Origin: G965216905 sp965216905
GTDB lineage: Bacteria > Actinomycetota > Acidimicrobiia > Spongiisociales > ZC4RG35
NCBI GenBank assembly: GCA_965216905.1
Contig: OZ244213.1
Location: 2,604,001 to 2,668,000, forward strand
Length of the DNA: 64,000 nucleotides
Direction: 5' to 3'
The translations under genes and the position numbers were made by a program. The stretch's first letter is position 1. The number at the start of each line of letters is the position of its first letter. Below the pieces are notes generated by a model. The model was not told the origin of the DNA. It saw only the letters and a list, made by a program, of their open reading frames with translations, and searched no databases. This document shows positions 7,625-17,500 of the stretch, piece by piece.

Positions 7625-9424
7625 ATGACCACCGACATCGTTCATCCGGACGCCGCGTCCCCGGCACTGCGGGCGTGGATCGAGAAGGTCGCGGCGTTGA
7701 CCATGCCCGACCGCGTGCGGTGGATCGATGGATCGGACGCAGAGCACGAGTGGCTCATCGAGGAGTTGCTCGCGGCCGGAACGGTGATCCGTCTGGACGC
7801 GAAGCCCGATTCGTTCCTGGCGAGGTCGGATCCGGGTGATGTCGCTCGGGTCGAAGACCGCACGTTCATCTGTTCGCCGGATCCGGCGGATGCCGGTCCG
7901 ACCAACAACTGGATGGACCCGGCGGAGATGAAGGCCAAGATGACCGATCTGTTCCGGGGGGCGATGCGCGGCCGGACGATGTTTGTGATCCCCTTCGTCA
8001 TGGGCCGCCTCCACGCCGACCACCCGATGTTTGGTGTGCAGATCACGGACTCGCCGTACGTGGTGGCATCGATGCGGATCATGGCTCGCATCGGCATCGA
8101 TGTGCTGGAGGCGATCGGCGACCAGTTCTACGTTCCGTGCTTGCACTCGGTGGGCGCACCGCTGTCACCGGGGCAGGAGGACGTCCCCTGGCCGTCGAAC
8201 CCCATCAAGTACATCTCGCACTTCCCGGCAACACGCGAGATCTGGTCGTTCGGGTCCGGGTACGGCGGGAATGCCCTGCTCGGAAAGAAGTGCTATTCGC
8301 TCCGCATCGCATCGGCGATCGGTCGGGACGAAGGCTGGATGGCCGAGCACATGCTGATCTTGAAGCTGACCGATCCCGATGGAGCCGTCCACTATGTCGC
8401 GGGCGCGTTTCCGTCGGCGTGTGGCAAGACGAATCTGGCGATGCTGGAGCCCACGATCGACAGATGGTCGGTGGAGACGATCGGCGACGACATCGCGTGG
8501 ATGCGATTCGGAGAGGATGGACGGCTGTACGCCTCCAACCCGGAAGCGGGGCTTTTCGGGGTCGCACCCGGGACCGGGTGGGACACCAACCCCAACGCCA
8601 TGCGGGCGATCGAAGCCGGGGGCTCGGTATTCACCAATGTGGCCCTCACCGACGAGGGTGACGTGTGGTGGGAGGGGATGAGCGACCCGCCGCCCCATCT
8701 GGTCGACTGGCGGTCGGAGGATTGGTCGCCGGACGACGGACGGCTGTCGTCACACCCCAATTCGCGTTTCTGTACACCGATCCGGAACTGTCCGATCCTG
8801 GCCCCGGAGTACGACGCTCCGGAGGGAGTTCCCATCTCGGCGATCCTCTTCGGTGGCCGCCGGTCGTCCACGATCCCCTTGGTCGTGGAGGCCCGCGATT
8901 GGAATCACGGAGTCTTCCTCGGTGCCACCCTGAGTTCGGAGACCACCGCCGCCGCCACCGGCGCGGTCGGTGTAGTCAGGCGGGACCCGATGGCGATGTT
9001 GCCGTTCATCGGCTACCACGTCGGCGACTACTTTCAGCATTGGATCGACATGGGCAAGGAGGCGGACGCTTCCCGTCTTCCGCGGATGTTCTACGTGAAC
9101 TGGTTCCGGCGCGACGACGACGGCGGCTTTCTCTGGCCGGGTTTCGGAGACAACAGCCGGGTATTGAAGTGGATCGTGGAACGGCTGCGGGGAGAGGCGG
9201 CAGCCGTCGAGACACCCATCGGTCACATCCCTACCGCCGACTCACTGGACCTGGAGGGGCTCGATATCGGCGCTGAGCAACTCGAGCGAGCGCTCGGTGT
9301 CGACGTCGACGAATGGTGTGCCGAGGTTCCGCTCATCGAGGAGTGGTTCGAGGCCATCGGTGAGAAGACTCCCACCCTGTTGCTGGCCGAACTCGACGGA
9401 CTCAAGACACGGCTTGGGTTCTGA
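7625..9424 (+). CDS. pckG: Phosphoenolpyruvate carboxykinase (GTP)
   Basis: A 599-residue protein, the usual length for GTP-dependent PEPCK, starting at ATG 7625 with GGAGGA four bases before it. It converts oxaloacetate and GTP to phosphoenolpyruvate, CO2 and GDP in the cytosol. Diagnostic blocks are the PEPCK-specific P-loop FPSACGKTNLAM near residue 262, the substrate loop region FVIPFVMGRL, the metal/GTP segments RWSVETIGDDIAWMRFGEDG and FGGRRSSTIPLV, and NWFRRDDDGGFLWPGFGDN near residue 498. It is divergent from the aldolase operon and precedes an acyltransferase gene. No truncation or frame problem is seen. Confidence 0.97.
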   Translation: MTTDIVHPDAASPALRAWIEKVAALTMPDRVRWIDGSDAEHEWLIEELLAAGTVIRLDAKPDSFLARSDPGDVARVEDRTFICSPDPADAGPTNNWMDPAEMKAKMTDLFRGAMRGRTMFVIPFVMGRLHADHPMFGVQITDSPYVVASMRIMARIGIDVLEAIGDQFYVPCLHSVGAPLSPGQEDVPWPSNPIKYISHFPATREIWSFGSGYGGNALLGKKCYSLRIASAIGRDEGWMAEHMLILKLTDPDGAVHYVAGAFPSACGKTNLAMLEPTIDRWSVETIGDDIAWMRFGEDGRLYASNPEAGLFGVAPGTGWDTNPNAMRAIEAGGSVFTNVALTDEGDVWWEGMSDPPPHLVDWRSEDWSPDDGRLSSHPNSRFCTPIRNCPILAPEYDAPEGVPISAILFGGRRSSTIPLVVEARDWNHGVFLGATLSSETTAAATGAVGVVRRDPMAMLPFIGYHVGDYFQHWIDMGKEADASRLPRMFYVNWFRRDDDGGFLWPGFGDNSRVLKWIVERLRGEAAAVETPIGHIPTADSLDLEGLDIGAEQLERALGVDVDEWCAEVPLIEEWFEAIGEKTPTLLLAELDGLKTRLGF

Positions 9425-9516
9425 TCGAAGCCGGCCGGCCTGCGGGGCATGACCCGGAATCGGCGGAGCCGCGCTTCGTCGCGGCGGGTGCTCGGAATCG
9501 CATCCGGGCATCGCTG

Positions 9517-10302
9517 GTGGGACCCACCATCTCGACCGGCGTCCTCGCCGTAGCGGCCGCCGCACGGCTGCGGTCTCGTGCCCCGGTTCACCGGGTGGAG
9601 CGCAGTGTCGGATTGATGCTGGAGATGATCGGTCGGATCGAGATCGACGTCGCCGGACTCGAGTTGGTCGATCCAGCCGAGCAGTACGTCGTCGCTCCGC
9701 TCCACGAGGGCTTTGCCGACGCGCTCGCGCTTCTCCACCTCCCGCTCGGTCTCCGGTTCGTCGCTCGGGACGAGCTCTTCGACTGGTCGACACTCGGCCG
9801 GTATCTCGTGGCGACCGGCCATCCGCGGATGGAGACCAGCACGTCGCTGGCCGGGCTGCGACGCTTCCAGCGCGATGTCGTCGATGTCTTCGAGTCCGGT
9901 GACAGCCTGGTGGTCTTTCCGCAGGGCTCCATTCTCGGGATCGAGGTTGCGTTCGAACCCGGGGCGATGCGCATCTCCCGGCGCCACGAACGACCGCTCC
10001 TGCCCGTGGTCCTCACCGGTTCCCACCGGATCTGGGAGCACCCCTACAGCCCGACGGTTCGTTTCGGTGAACGCATCAGCATGCGAGTGCTGGAGCCGGT
10101 TCCGGCCGATCGGGTCGACTCGGCCGCCTTCCGTCGGATCGAGCGGACGATGAAGCGGATGGCGTTGGACCCGTCGATGGCTGCACCCCGGCGGTTCGTG
10201 CCCGAGCGCGACGGGTGGTGGGACGACTATCGCTATGCGATCGACCCAGACTTTCGGGACGTTCGGGAGTTGGTCGAGGCGCATCGGGATCCGACTGGAT
10301 GA
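9517..10302 (+). CDS. PlsC-type phospholipid/glycerol acyltransferase
   Basis: A 261-residue protein with the LPLAT signature: HEGFAD near residue 63 (the HX4D catalytic motif), FPQGS near residue 133 in place of the common FPEGT block, and LPVVLTGSHRIWE. Such enzymes move an acyl chain from acyl-CoA or acyl-ACP to a glycerolipid at the inner face of the membrane; this one lacks an obvious N-terminal membrane anchor. The start is uncertain: GTG 9517 is the first canonical start in frame, but the frame is open back to the pckG stop and no good ribosome site precedes the GTG, so a rare CTG start is possible. It follows pckG by 92 bases. Confidence 0.78.
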   Translation: MGPTISTGVLAVAAAARLRSRAPVHRVERSVGLMLEMIGRIEIDVAGLELVDPAEQYVVAPLHEGFADALALLHLPLGLRFVARDELFDWSTLGRYLVATGHPRMETSTSLAGLRRFQRDVVDVFESGDSLVVFPQGSILGIEVAFEPGAMRISRRHERPLLPVVLTGSHRIWEHPYSPTVRFGERISMRVLEPVPADRVDSAAFRRIERTMKRMALDPSMAAPRRFVPERDGWWDDYRYAIDPDFRDVRELVEAHRDPTG

Positions 10303-10327
10303 TCACCCGCCGGCACCGCTCCTTCGG

Positions 10328-10364
10328 CCGGGCCGGCGGTCGTCCGGCGGGAGCGCCGGCCCGG
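10328..10364. terminator. 11-bp GC-rich hairpin after the acyltransferase gene
   Basis: ccgggccggcg pairs exactly with cgccggcccgg across a 15-base loop, 26 bases after the acyltransferase stop. No T-run follows. It separates the pckG-acyltransferase unit from the nitrate operon. Confidence 0.5.
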
Positions 10365-10395
10365 CGCATGCCGCCGTCGATCTGAGCCGGTCACC

Positions 10396-10415
10396 GTCGG
10401 GACCTTTGGCCCTAT
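10396..10415. promoter_or_regulatory. DosR/DevR-box-like imperfect palindrome upstream of narK
   Basis: gtcgggacctttggccctat matches the published DosR/DevR consensus (TTSGGGACTWWAGTCCCSAA) at 14 of 20 positions by eye and keeps the GGGAC core and the mirrored CCC. It lies 50 bases before the narK start. In mycobacteria, narK2 is controlled by DosR, so the position is suggestive. No DosR protein is seen in the window, and this is an inference from one site. Confidence 0.4.
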
Positions 10416-10465
10416 CGGCGAATCTATGACTCGATGACTATTCGATTCCTGAGGAGGTTCAGGAA

Positions 10466-11968
10466 TTGGCTAGACCCGAGCTGATCGACTTTCGGCAGGA
10501 ACGGATCCGGACGCTCCACTACACGTGGATTGCGTTCTTCATCTCGTTCTATCTCTGGTTCAACATGGCGCCACTGGCGACCACCATGCTGCGAGATGTT
10601 GGATGGCTGACGGAGGAGCACATCAAAGTGCTCGCCATCATCAACGTGGCGTTGACGATCCCCGCACGCATCATCGTCGGCGCGTTGATCGACAAGTACG
10701 GACCGAGAGTCGTCTTCTCGGGTCTGCTCGTCACGATGGCCGTCCCAACCTTCTTCTTTGCGTTCGGTGACTCCCTCACTCAGCTGATGATCTCTCGACT
10801 GATCCTGTCGACGGTCGGAGCCAGCTTCGTGATCGGCATCCGCATGGTGGCGCAGTGGTTCCCGCCCAAGATGATCGGACGTGCCGAAGGCTTCTACGCC
10901 GGTTGGGGCAACTTCGGCTCGGCCTGGGCGGCGATGACCCTCCCCTGGATCGCGCTCACGGTCATGGAGGACTGGTTCGGGTTGACCAGCGGATGGCGCT
11001 GGGCCCTGGTCATCAACGGGCTCGTGGCCCTGATCTACGGCGTGATGTACTACTTCCTGGTCCGCGACACTCCCGAGGGCGTCCCGTTCGTGGGCGTGAA
11101 GAAGACCCAACCGATGCTGGTGAGCAGCCGCTCCGATCTCGTCCAATACCTCCTCTGGTCGTTCCCGATCTTCGGAGCGCTCGGGCTGCTCGCCTGGCGT
11201 ATCAGCAAGATCGAATTGGCCGACGGCCCGTTGCTCTCCGGTGGGGCGCTGTGGCTGACCTATGGGGTGTTGACCGTCTTCTACGTGGCGCACATCCTCA
11301 AGTCGCTCCAGGTGAACCTGCCTCGCTTGCGGGAGGGAGTTCCCGAGTCCCAGCGCTACCCCTTCGCCAGCGTGGCCGCGCTCAACACCACCTATGTCGC
11401 CAACTTCGGGGCCGAGCTGGCGGTGGTTTCGATGCTCCCCGCCTTCTTCGAGTCGACTTTCACGCTCGGTCCGGAGGCGGCCGGACTCATCGCCTCTTCT
11501 TTCGCGGTGGTCAACCTGTTCGCCCGCCCGCTCGGTGGGCTGATCTCCGACAAGCTGACGAACCGCAAGCGAGTGATGCTCGGCTACATGCTCGGTATCA
11601 CCCTCGGATTCGTCGGTATGGCCCTCATCGATGCTGCCTGGCCGATCTGGCTGGCGGTGGCGATCACCGTGATGTGCTCGATCTTCGTCCAGGGCGCCGA
11701 GGGCGCGACCTTTGCGATCATCCCGCTGATCAACAAGCCGATGACCGGCCAGATCGCCGGCATGGCCGGGGCGTTCGGAAACGTCGGCGCCGTGGTGTAC
11801 CTGGTGATCTTCTCGCTGGTCGACTCCACGACCTTCTTCTACATCCTGGCCGGTGGAGCATTCATCTCGTTCCTCTATGTGATGACGTTCCTCAAAGAAC
11901 CAGAGGGTGCCTTCGCCGAGGAGATGTTCACGGCTGAAGAGCTCTCCGAGGCGGAGGCATCTTCATGA
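10466..11968 (+). CDS. narK: NarK-family nitrate/nitrite transporter (first of a pair)
   Basis: A 500-residue MFS transporter of the nitrate/nitrite porter family. The start is TTG 10466, eight bases after GAGGAGG. At least twelve membrane segments are visible. The two family glycine-rich signatures are present: GWGNFGSAWAAMTLPW near residue 148 and IAGMAGAFGNVGAVVYL near residue 429, and the N-terminal half has the MFS loop VGALIDKYGPR. It moves nitrate and/or nitrite across the cytoplasmic membrane. Its stop overlaps the start of a second NarK gene (ATGA). In Paracoccus-type bacteria, two NarK proteins with different mechanisms (proton symport and nitrite antiport) are fused; here they are separate but coupled. 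Confidence 0.92.
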   Translation: MARPELIDFRQERIRTLHYTWIAFFISFYLWFNMAPLATTMLRDVGWLTEEHIKVLAIINVALTIPARIIVGALIDKYGPRVVFSGLLVTMAVPTFFFAFGDSLTQLMISRLILSTVGASFVIGIRMVAQWFPPKMIGRAEGFYAGWGNFGSAWAAMTLPWIALTVMEDWFGLTSGWRWALVINGLVALIYGVMYYFLVRDTPEGVPFVGVKKTQPMLVSSRSDLVQYLLWSFPIFGALGLLAWRISKIELADGPLLSGGALWLTYGVLTVFYVAHILKSLQVNLPRLREGVPESQRYPFASVAALNTTYVANFGAELAVVSMLPAFFESTFTLGPEAAGLIASSFAVVNLFARPLGGLISDKLTNRKRVMLGYMLGITLGFVGMALIDAAWPIWLAVAITVMCSIFVQGAEGATFAIIPLINKPMTGQIAGMAGAFGNVGAVVYLVIFSLVDSTTFFYILAGGAFISFLYVMTFLKEPEGAFAEEMFTAEELSEAEASS

Positions 11969-13311
11969 CCGCCGCCGAGACTCGGGACGGAGGCGAGTGG
12001 CTCGACCGGTGGGAGCCTGAGGACGAGACGTTCTGGGAAACGACCGGCAAACGGGTCGCCTGGCGGACGCTGTGGATCACCACGGCCAACTTGGTCATGG
12101 CCTTCGTCACCTGGTTCGTCGTCAGCGCGCTGGTCGTTCGGCTGCCGAACGTCGGCTTCGACCTCACCACCTCCCAGCTCTTCTGGCTGGCGGCGATGCC
12201 CGGCCTGGCGGGTGGCACGCTGCGAATCATCCACACCTTCTTGATCCCCATCTACGGGACTCGAAAGGTGATCAGCATCTCCAGCCTGTTGCTGTTGGTG
12301 CCGCTCGTCGGCCTGTTCGTGGCCGTCCGCGACCCGTCGACGCCGTACTGGATCCTGATGCTGCTGGCGTTCCTCGCCGGCTTGGGTGGCGGCAACTTTT
12401 CGTCGTTCATGCCCAGCACCAGCCTGTTCTTCCCGAAGCGCCTCCAAGGCACTGCGCTCGGCATCCAGGCCGGAATCGGGAACTTCGGGGTGAGCCTCGT
12501 GCAGTTCGTGACCCCGTGGATCATCGGGTTCGCGGCGTTCGGAACGCTGGCGGGCAATTCCCAGACCTTCACCAAAGACGACGTCTCTCGGGACATCTGG
12601 CTGCAGAATGCAACCGGCGTCTGGATCCCGATCGTGGCAGTGCTCTCGGTCGCCGCGTGGTTCATGCTGAAGAGCGTCCCGGTGCGGGCCAATGTCAAAG
12701 AGCAGATGGACATCTTCCGGGACAAGCACACCTGGTGGATGACGTCGTTGTATGTGATGACGTTCGGCTCGTTCGCCGGCTTCTCGGCGGCGTTCCCGCT
12801 CCTCATCCGCGAGGTCTACGGTTCGTTCGACAATGCCCCCGACCCGCTGAGCTTCGCCTTCCTGGGCCCACTGGTCGGATCGGCCGCACGAGTGGCCGCC
12901 GGCCCGGTGTCGGACCGGTTCGGCGGAGCGAGGGTCACGCAGATCGCCGGGCTGGGAATGCTGGTGTCGACGCTGGCAGTGATCCCCTACCTGGATCCCT
13001 CGTCTCGCGATCAGTTCGGGGTCTTCGTCGCCCTCATGCTCGCCATCTTCCTGTTCTCGGGTGTCGGGAACGCCTCGACCTACAAGCAGATGCCGATGAT
13101 CTTCCCGCCCCGGCAGGCCTCCGGCGTCCTCGGTTGGACGGCGGCGATCGCCGCCTACGGACCGTTCTTCTTCTCCGCACTCATCGGTGCGGTGCTCGGA
13201 GCGACCGGCCGGGCGACGGCGTTCTTCATCGGGATAGCCGTCTTCTACGCCTTCAACATTGCCGTCAATTGGTGGTTCTATGCACGGAAGGGAGCTGAGA
13301 AGCCGTGCTAG
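11965..13311 (+). CDS. narK: NarK-family nitrate/nitrite transporter (second of a pair)
   Basis: A 448-residue MFS protein overlapping the first narK by four bases. The N-terminus is hydrophilic for about 33 residues, followed by about twelve membrane segments. The family signature regions are GLGGGNFSSFMPSTSLFFPKR and GIQAGIGNFGVSLVQFVTPW in the first half; the second half has GPVSDRFGGARVTQ. The two porters are clearly diverged, so they are not a recent duplication and probably have different transport modes. It feeds the cytoplasmic NarGHI encoded downstream or removes the nitrite formed. The regulator gene follows after 24 bases. Confidence 0.92.
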   Translation: MTAAETRDGGEWLDRWEPEDETFWETTGKRVAWRTLWITTANLVMAFVTWFVVSALVVRLPNVGFDLTTSQLFWLAAMPGLAGGTLRIIHTFLIPIYGTRKVISISSLLLLVPLVGLFVAVRDPSTPYWILMLLAFLAGLGGGNFSSFMPSTSLFFPKRLQGTALGIQAGIGNFGVSLVQFVTPWIIGFAAFGTLAGNSQTFTKDDVSRDIWLQNATGVWIPIVAVLSVAAWFMLKSVPVRANVKEQMDIFRDKHTWWMTSLYVMTFGSFAGFSAAFPLLIREVYGSFDNAPDPLSFAFLGPLVGSAARVAAGPVSDRFGGARVTQIAGLGMLVSTLAVIPYLDPSSRDQFGVFVALMLAIFLFSGVGNASTYKQMPMIFPPRQASGVLGWTAAIAAYGPFFFSALIGAVLGATGRATAFFIGIAVFYAFNIAVNWWFYARKGAEKPC

Positions 13312-13335
13312 GTCCCAGACTGGACAACGATCACA

Positions 13336-13746
13336 ATGCGACTGGAGATCACCAAGAAGAGCGATCTGGCCGTCCGGGCACTCATCGCACTCGATCGAGA
13401 GGGGCGGATGAAGGGTCGGCGTCTGGCCGAGTCGGTGGGGACGACCGCGGCATTCATCGCCCAGGTCATGAACCCGCTGGTGCGGGCAGGATGGGTGCAA
13501 TCGGATCCGGGGCCCCGAGGGGGGTACGCGCTGGCGGTGTCGCTGGCTCAGATCTCGATGCTCGATCTCATCGAAGAGATCGAGGGGCCGACCGACGACG
13601 GGGAGTGTGTGCTCCGAGGCGGACCGTGTCCCGGCGAACAATGGTGCGCGCTGCACGAGGCATGGCAGCCCGCCCGTCAGGCGCTGTTGGACCGGCTGGG
13701 AACGACTCCGATCTCCAAGGCCGTGGGGGTCAAGCTGGAAGGCTGA
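13336..13746 (+). CDS. Rrf2-family transcriptional regulator, NsrR/IscR-like
   Basis: A 136-residue protein with the Rrf2 winged-helix layout: MRLEITKKSDLAVRALIAL, a recognition region with TTAAFIAQVMNPLVRAGWV, and the wing PGPRGGYAL. Three cysteines at positions 91, 98 and 104 have the spacing C-x6-C-x5-C expected of an Fe-S-cluster-binding sensor such as NsrR (nitric oxide) or IscR. It sits between the nitrate transporters and the nitrate reductase genes, so it probably senses NO, nitrite stress or oxygen and controls this operon. The cluster and the signal are inferred, not shown. Confidence 0.88.
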   Translation: MRLEITKKSDLAVRALIALDREGRMKGRRLAESVGTTAAFIAQVMNPLVRAGWVQSDPGPRGGYALAVSLAQISMLDLIEEIEGPTDDGECVLRGGPCPGEQWCALHEAWQPARQALLDRLGTTPISKAVGVKLEG

Positions 13747-13757
13747 GGCTCCTGATC

Positions 13758-14537
13758 GTGGCCACCCTGGCCGTCGGAGCCGTGCTGATCTGGGCAGCAC
13801 CGGCGAGCGCACAGGAAGACGATGGCGCGGCCGTCTATCAGCAATCGTGCGCATCGTGTCATCAGGCCGACGGCTCAGGCGTCCCCGGGGCGTTCCCTCC
13901 CCTGTCCGGAAACCCCAATGCCACGGACCTGGCGTACGTGGTGGATGTGGTCCGTAACGGCGTCAGCGGCCCGATCGATGTCAACGGCGAGACCTTCGAC
14001 GCGGTGATGCCGGCGGTGGCAGGACTCAGCGAGGCTCAGATCCAAGCCGTGTCCGAGTACGTCGTCGGGCTGGCCGGCGCCGCCGCCACCCCGGTTCAAC
14101 CGGTTGAACCCGCCGGCGTGATCGGAGATGCCGGGCGCGGGGAGGCCCTGTTCCTGGGTGGCTCCCGGCTGGCCAACGGCGGTCCGGCCTGTCTGGCGTG
14201 TCACGCCGCCGGCACCCACACCCAAGGAGGAGCCGGTTTGGGACCCGACCTGACTGCCGCATCGGCCCGCCTCGGTGGAGAGGCCGGTCTTCTGGCGTGG
14301 CTCGCCAGCCCACCCACCGAGACGATGTCCCCGCTGTTCGCAGACCACCCGATGTCGGAACCGGAGCGTGCCGACATCGCCGCCTACCTGGCGTCGCTCG
14401 AAGGCGACAACGCCACCGGGACCGACTGGTTCCCGATCGCCGGTCTGGCGGGAACAGTGCTCCTCGTGGGTTTGGTCGCAGCGTTCACCACCAGATCACG
14501 TCGCCCGTACAACGACCGGTTGAGGAGTGCCCGATGA
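13758..14537 (+). CDS. Membrane-anchored dihaem cytochrome c, NarC-like
   Basis: A 259-residue exported protein with two haem-binding sites, CASCH (residues 31-35) and CLACH (145-149), each in its own cytochrome c domain, then a C-terminal membrane helix (about residues 235-253) and a basic end. A signal sequence ends at APASA before residue 19. GTG 13758 is the first canonical start, but it removes the positively charged RLRLLI in front of the hydrophobic core, so a CTG start at 13743 is possible. It overlaps narG by four bases. Thermus nar operons also begin with a cytochrome c gene (narC), whose product takes part in electron transfer and NarGHI assembly. Confidence 0.88.
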   Translation: MATLAVGAVLIWAAPASAQEDDGAAVYQQSCASCHQADGSGVPGAFPPLSGNPNATDLAYVVDVVRNGVSGPIDVNGETFDAVMPAVAGLSEAQIQAVSEYVVGLAGAAATPVQPVEPAGVIGDAGRGEALFLGGSRLANGGPACLACHAAGTHTQGGAGLGPDLTAASARLGGEAGLLAWLASPPTETMSPLFADHPMSEPERADIAAYLASLEGDNATGTDWFPIAGLAGTVLLVGLVAAFTTRSRRPYNDRLRSAR

Positions 14538-17500
14538 ACGAGAACTGGATCTCCGAACAGGTCGATCCGTCGGCCCGCAAGTGGGAAGAGATGTATCGGA
14601 ACCGGTTCCAGCACGACAAGCGGGTACGGACGACCCACGGTGTGAACTGCACGGGCAGTTGCTCGTGGGAGGTCTTCGTCAAGGATGGCATCGTCACCTG
14701 GGAGCTCCAGGCCACCGACTATCCGCAGCTGGAGGAGGGTCTCCCTCCCTACGAGCCACGCGGTTGCCAGCGGGGGATCAGCTACTCCTGGTACCTCTAC
14801 AGCCCGATCCGGGTCAAGTACCCGTACGCACGGGGCGTGCTGGTCGACATGTGGCGTCAGGCCAAGTTCGAAGCGCTGGGCGACCCGCTGGCCGCTTGGA
14901 AGATCATCCAGTCCGACCCCGAGCGGCGGGCCCGCTATCAGGAGGCACGGGGCAAGGGCGGATTCCGCAGAATCACCTGGGAGGAGGCGCTCGAGATCGC
15001 ATCGGCCTCGGTGCTGCACACCGTCAAGAGCTACGGCCCCGACCGTGTGGCCGGCTTCTCTCCGATTCCGGCGATGTCCCAGATCAGCTACGCCGCCGGG
15101 TCACGGTTCATGTCGCTCATCGGTGGCGTCATCATGAGCTTCTACGACTGGTACTGCGACCTCCCCCCGGCGTCTCCCGAGATCTGGGGTGAGCAGACCG
15201 ACGTCCACGAGTCCGCCGACTGGTACAACTCCCGATTCGTGGCGGTCATGGGATCGAACCTGAACATGACCCGGACTCCGGACACCCATTTCATCTCCGA
15301 GGTCCGCCATGCCGGGGCCAAGTTGGCCGTCTTCAGCCCCGACTTCTCGCAGGTGGCCAAGTACGCCGACTGGTGGATTCCGTCCAACCCCGGACAGGAC
15401 ACCGCCTTCTGGCTGGCCGTGGACCACGTGCTCCTGACCGAGTTCTACCGCGATCGACAGGTCGACTACTTCGAGGACTACGTCCGCCGGTACACCGACC
15501 TTCCCTTCCTCGTCGAAGTCGGCGAGAACGGCCCGGATCGGCTGCTCAGGGCGAACCGGCTCTCGACCTACTCCACGGTCGAGCACGGCGACTGGAAGCT
15601 GTTGATGTGGGACGACACCGCCGACGAGCCCCGCATGCCCAACGGCACCATCGGCTACCGCTGGGCTGACGAGGCCAAGGGCCTGTGGAACCTCGAGCTG
15701 TCCGACGCGGTCGTGGGTGACAAGATCTCCCCCCGCCTCAGCTTCGTCGATCAACACGACGCCATCCGTCATGTCGAACTGGATGACTTCGGTGGCTCGA
15801 CACCGGTTCGCCGGGCGGTCCCGGTCCGTCGGATCACCACCGAGGACGGGGTGGTCGAGGTGACGACCGTGTTCGACCTGGTGATGGCGCGCTTTGGAGT
15901 CGGCCGCGGGCTGGGCGGCTTCGACGCCACCGACTACGACGATGCCGACGTCCCCTACACGCCGGCGTGGCAGGAGCAGTACACGGGCATTCACCGTGAC
16001 ACCGTCATCCGATTCGCTCGCGAGTGGGGACGGAACGGTGAGCTGACCAAGGGCAAGAACCTGGTCATCATCGGAGCCGGTGCCAACCACTGGTATCACA
16101 ACAACCTGCTCTACCGGTCGGCGATCGTCGGCCTCATGCTCACCGGTTCGGTGGGTGTCAACGGAGGTGGGCTTGCCCACTACGTCGGGCAGGAGAAGGT
16201 CGTCAACCAGGCATCGTGGGCGGCGATCGCCTTCGCCCTCGACTGGGGGATGGCTCCCCGACATCAGAACACTCCGAGCTTCCACTACGTCCACTCCGAC
16301 CAATGGCGCTACGAGCGGGGATATCGCGAGTACGACTCGCTGCCCGCCTCGACCAGCGAGGCGCGGTTCGACCACACGATCGACCACCAGGCTCGGGCCG
16401 TCCGGATGGGGTGGCTGCCGTTCTTCCCCCAGTTCACCCAGAACCCCTTGGATCTGCCGCGTGACCTGCGCCGGCGGGGCGCCTCGTCGGATTCCGAGGT
16501 GGTGGCCAAGGTCGTCGACGGGCTGCAGGACGGCGACGTGCAGTTCGCGATCGACGACCCCGACGCACCGGAGAACTGGCCCCGCACCTGGTTCATCTGG
16601 CGTGGCAACGCCATCGGTACCTCGGCCAAGGGTCATGAGTTCTTCATGAAGCACTACCTGGGCACCCACTCCACCGCGGTGGCGGCGGAGCCGGAGGATC
16701 ATGGGGTGGCCGAGGTCACCGTCCGCCCGGATGCACCCATCGGCAAGATGGATCTGGTGGTCGACCTGAACTTCCGAATGGACACGACCGCCCTGTACTC
16801 CGACATCGTGCTGCCGGCCGCCACGTGGTACGAGAAGGACGACCTCAACACCACCGACATGCACTCGTTCATCAACCCGATGCAGGCGGCGGTGCCCCCG
16901 GCCTGGGAGTCTCGATCGGACTGGCAGATCTTCCGCAGCCTCGCCGACGAGGTCTCGCGGCTCGCCTCCGCTCATCTCCCCGACCCGGTCGAGGATGTGG
17001 TCATGCTGCCGCTGCAGCATGACACGCCCGACGAGCTCGCCCAGCCCACGGCAGCCGACTGGCGGGCCGGAGAGGTGGAGGCCATTCCCGGCCAGACCAT
17101 GCCGAAGTTCAGAGTGGTCAGCCGTGACTACACCAAGGTGGGTGAGCGGATGGCGGAACTCGGCCCGGCGGTTCGCGCCAACGGAGTGGCCGCCCACGGG
17201 TTGAAGATCCCGGTGGAAGACATGTACGACGAGCTGGTACGACGTCAGGGCCGGCAGGCGGAAGGGACGCCGTCGCTGGCGATAGACCGCCAGGTGTGCG
17301 AGGCCATCCTCGCACTCGATCCGGCGTCGAACGGTGAGTTGGCGTATCGGGCATTCGAGGCCGAGGAGAAGAAGACCGGTCGAGCGCTCCGGCATCTGGG
17401 CGACGGGCAGCGTGACGCGCGTTTCGACTTCGCTGCGATCGTCGCGCAACCTCGCCGGGTCCTCACCACCCCCACGTGGTCGGCGATCGTCTCCAAAGGC

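Noticed and set aside
11875..13854. A 659-residue minus-strand frame across the second narK and rrf2 genes.
   Set aside because: It is a GC-rich shadow; both plus-strand genes have firm family signatures.
14198..14533. An N-terminal extension of narG of about 112 residues in the same open frame.
   Set aside because: It is the shadow of the cytochrome c gene, and NarG homology begins exactly at ATG 14534 with a good ribosome site.
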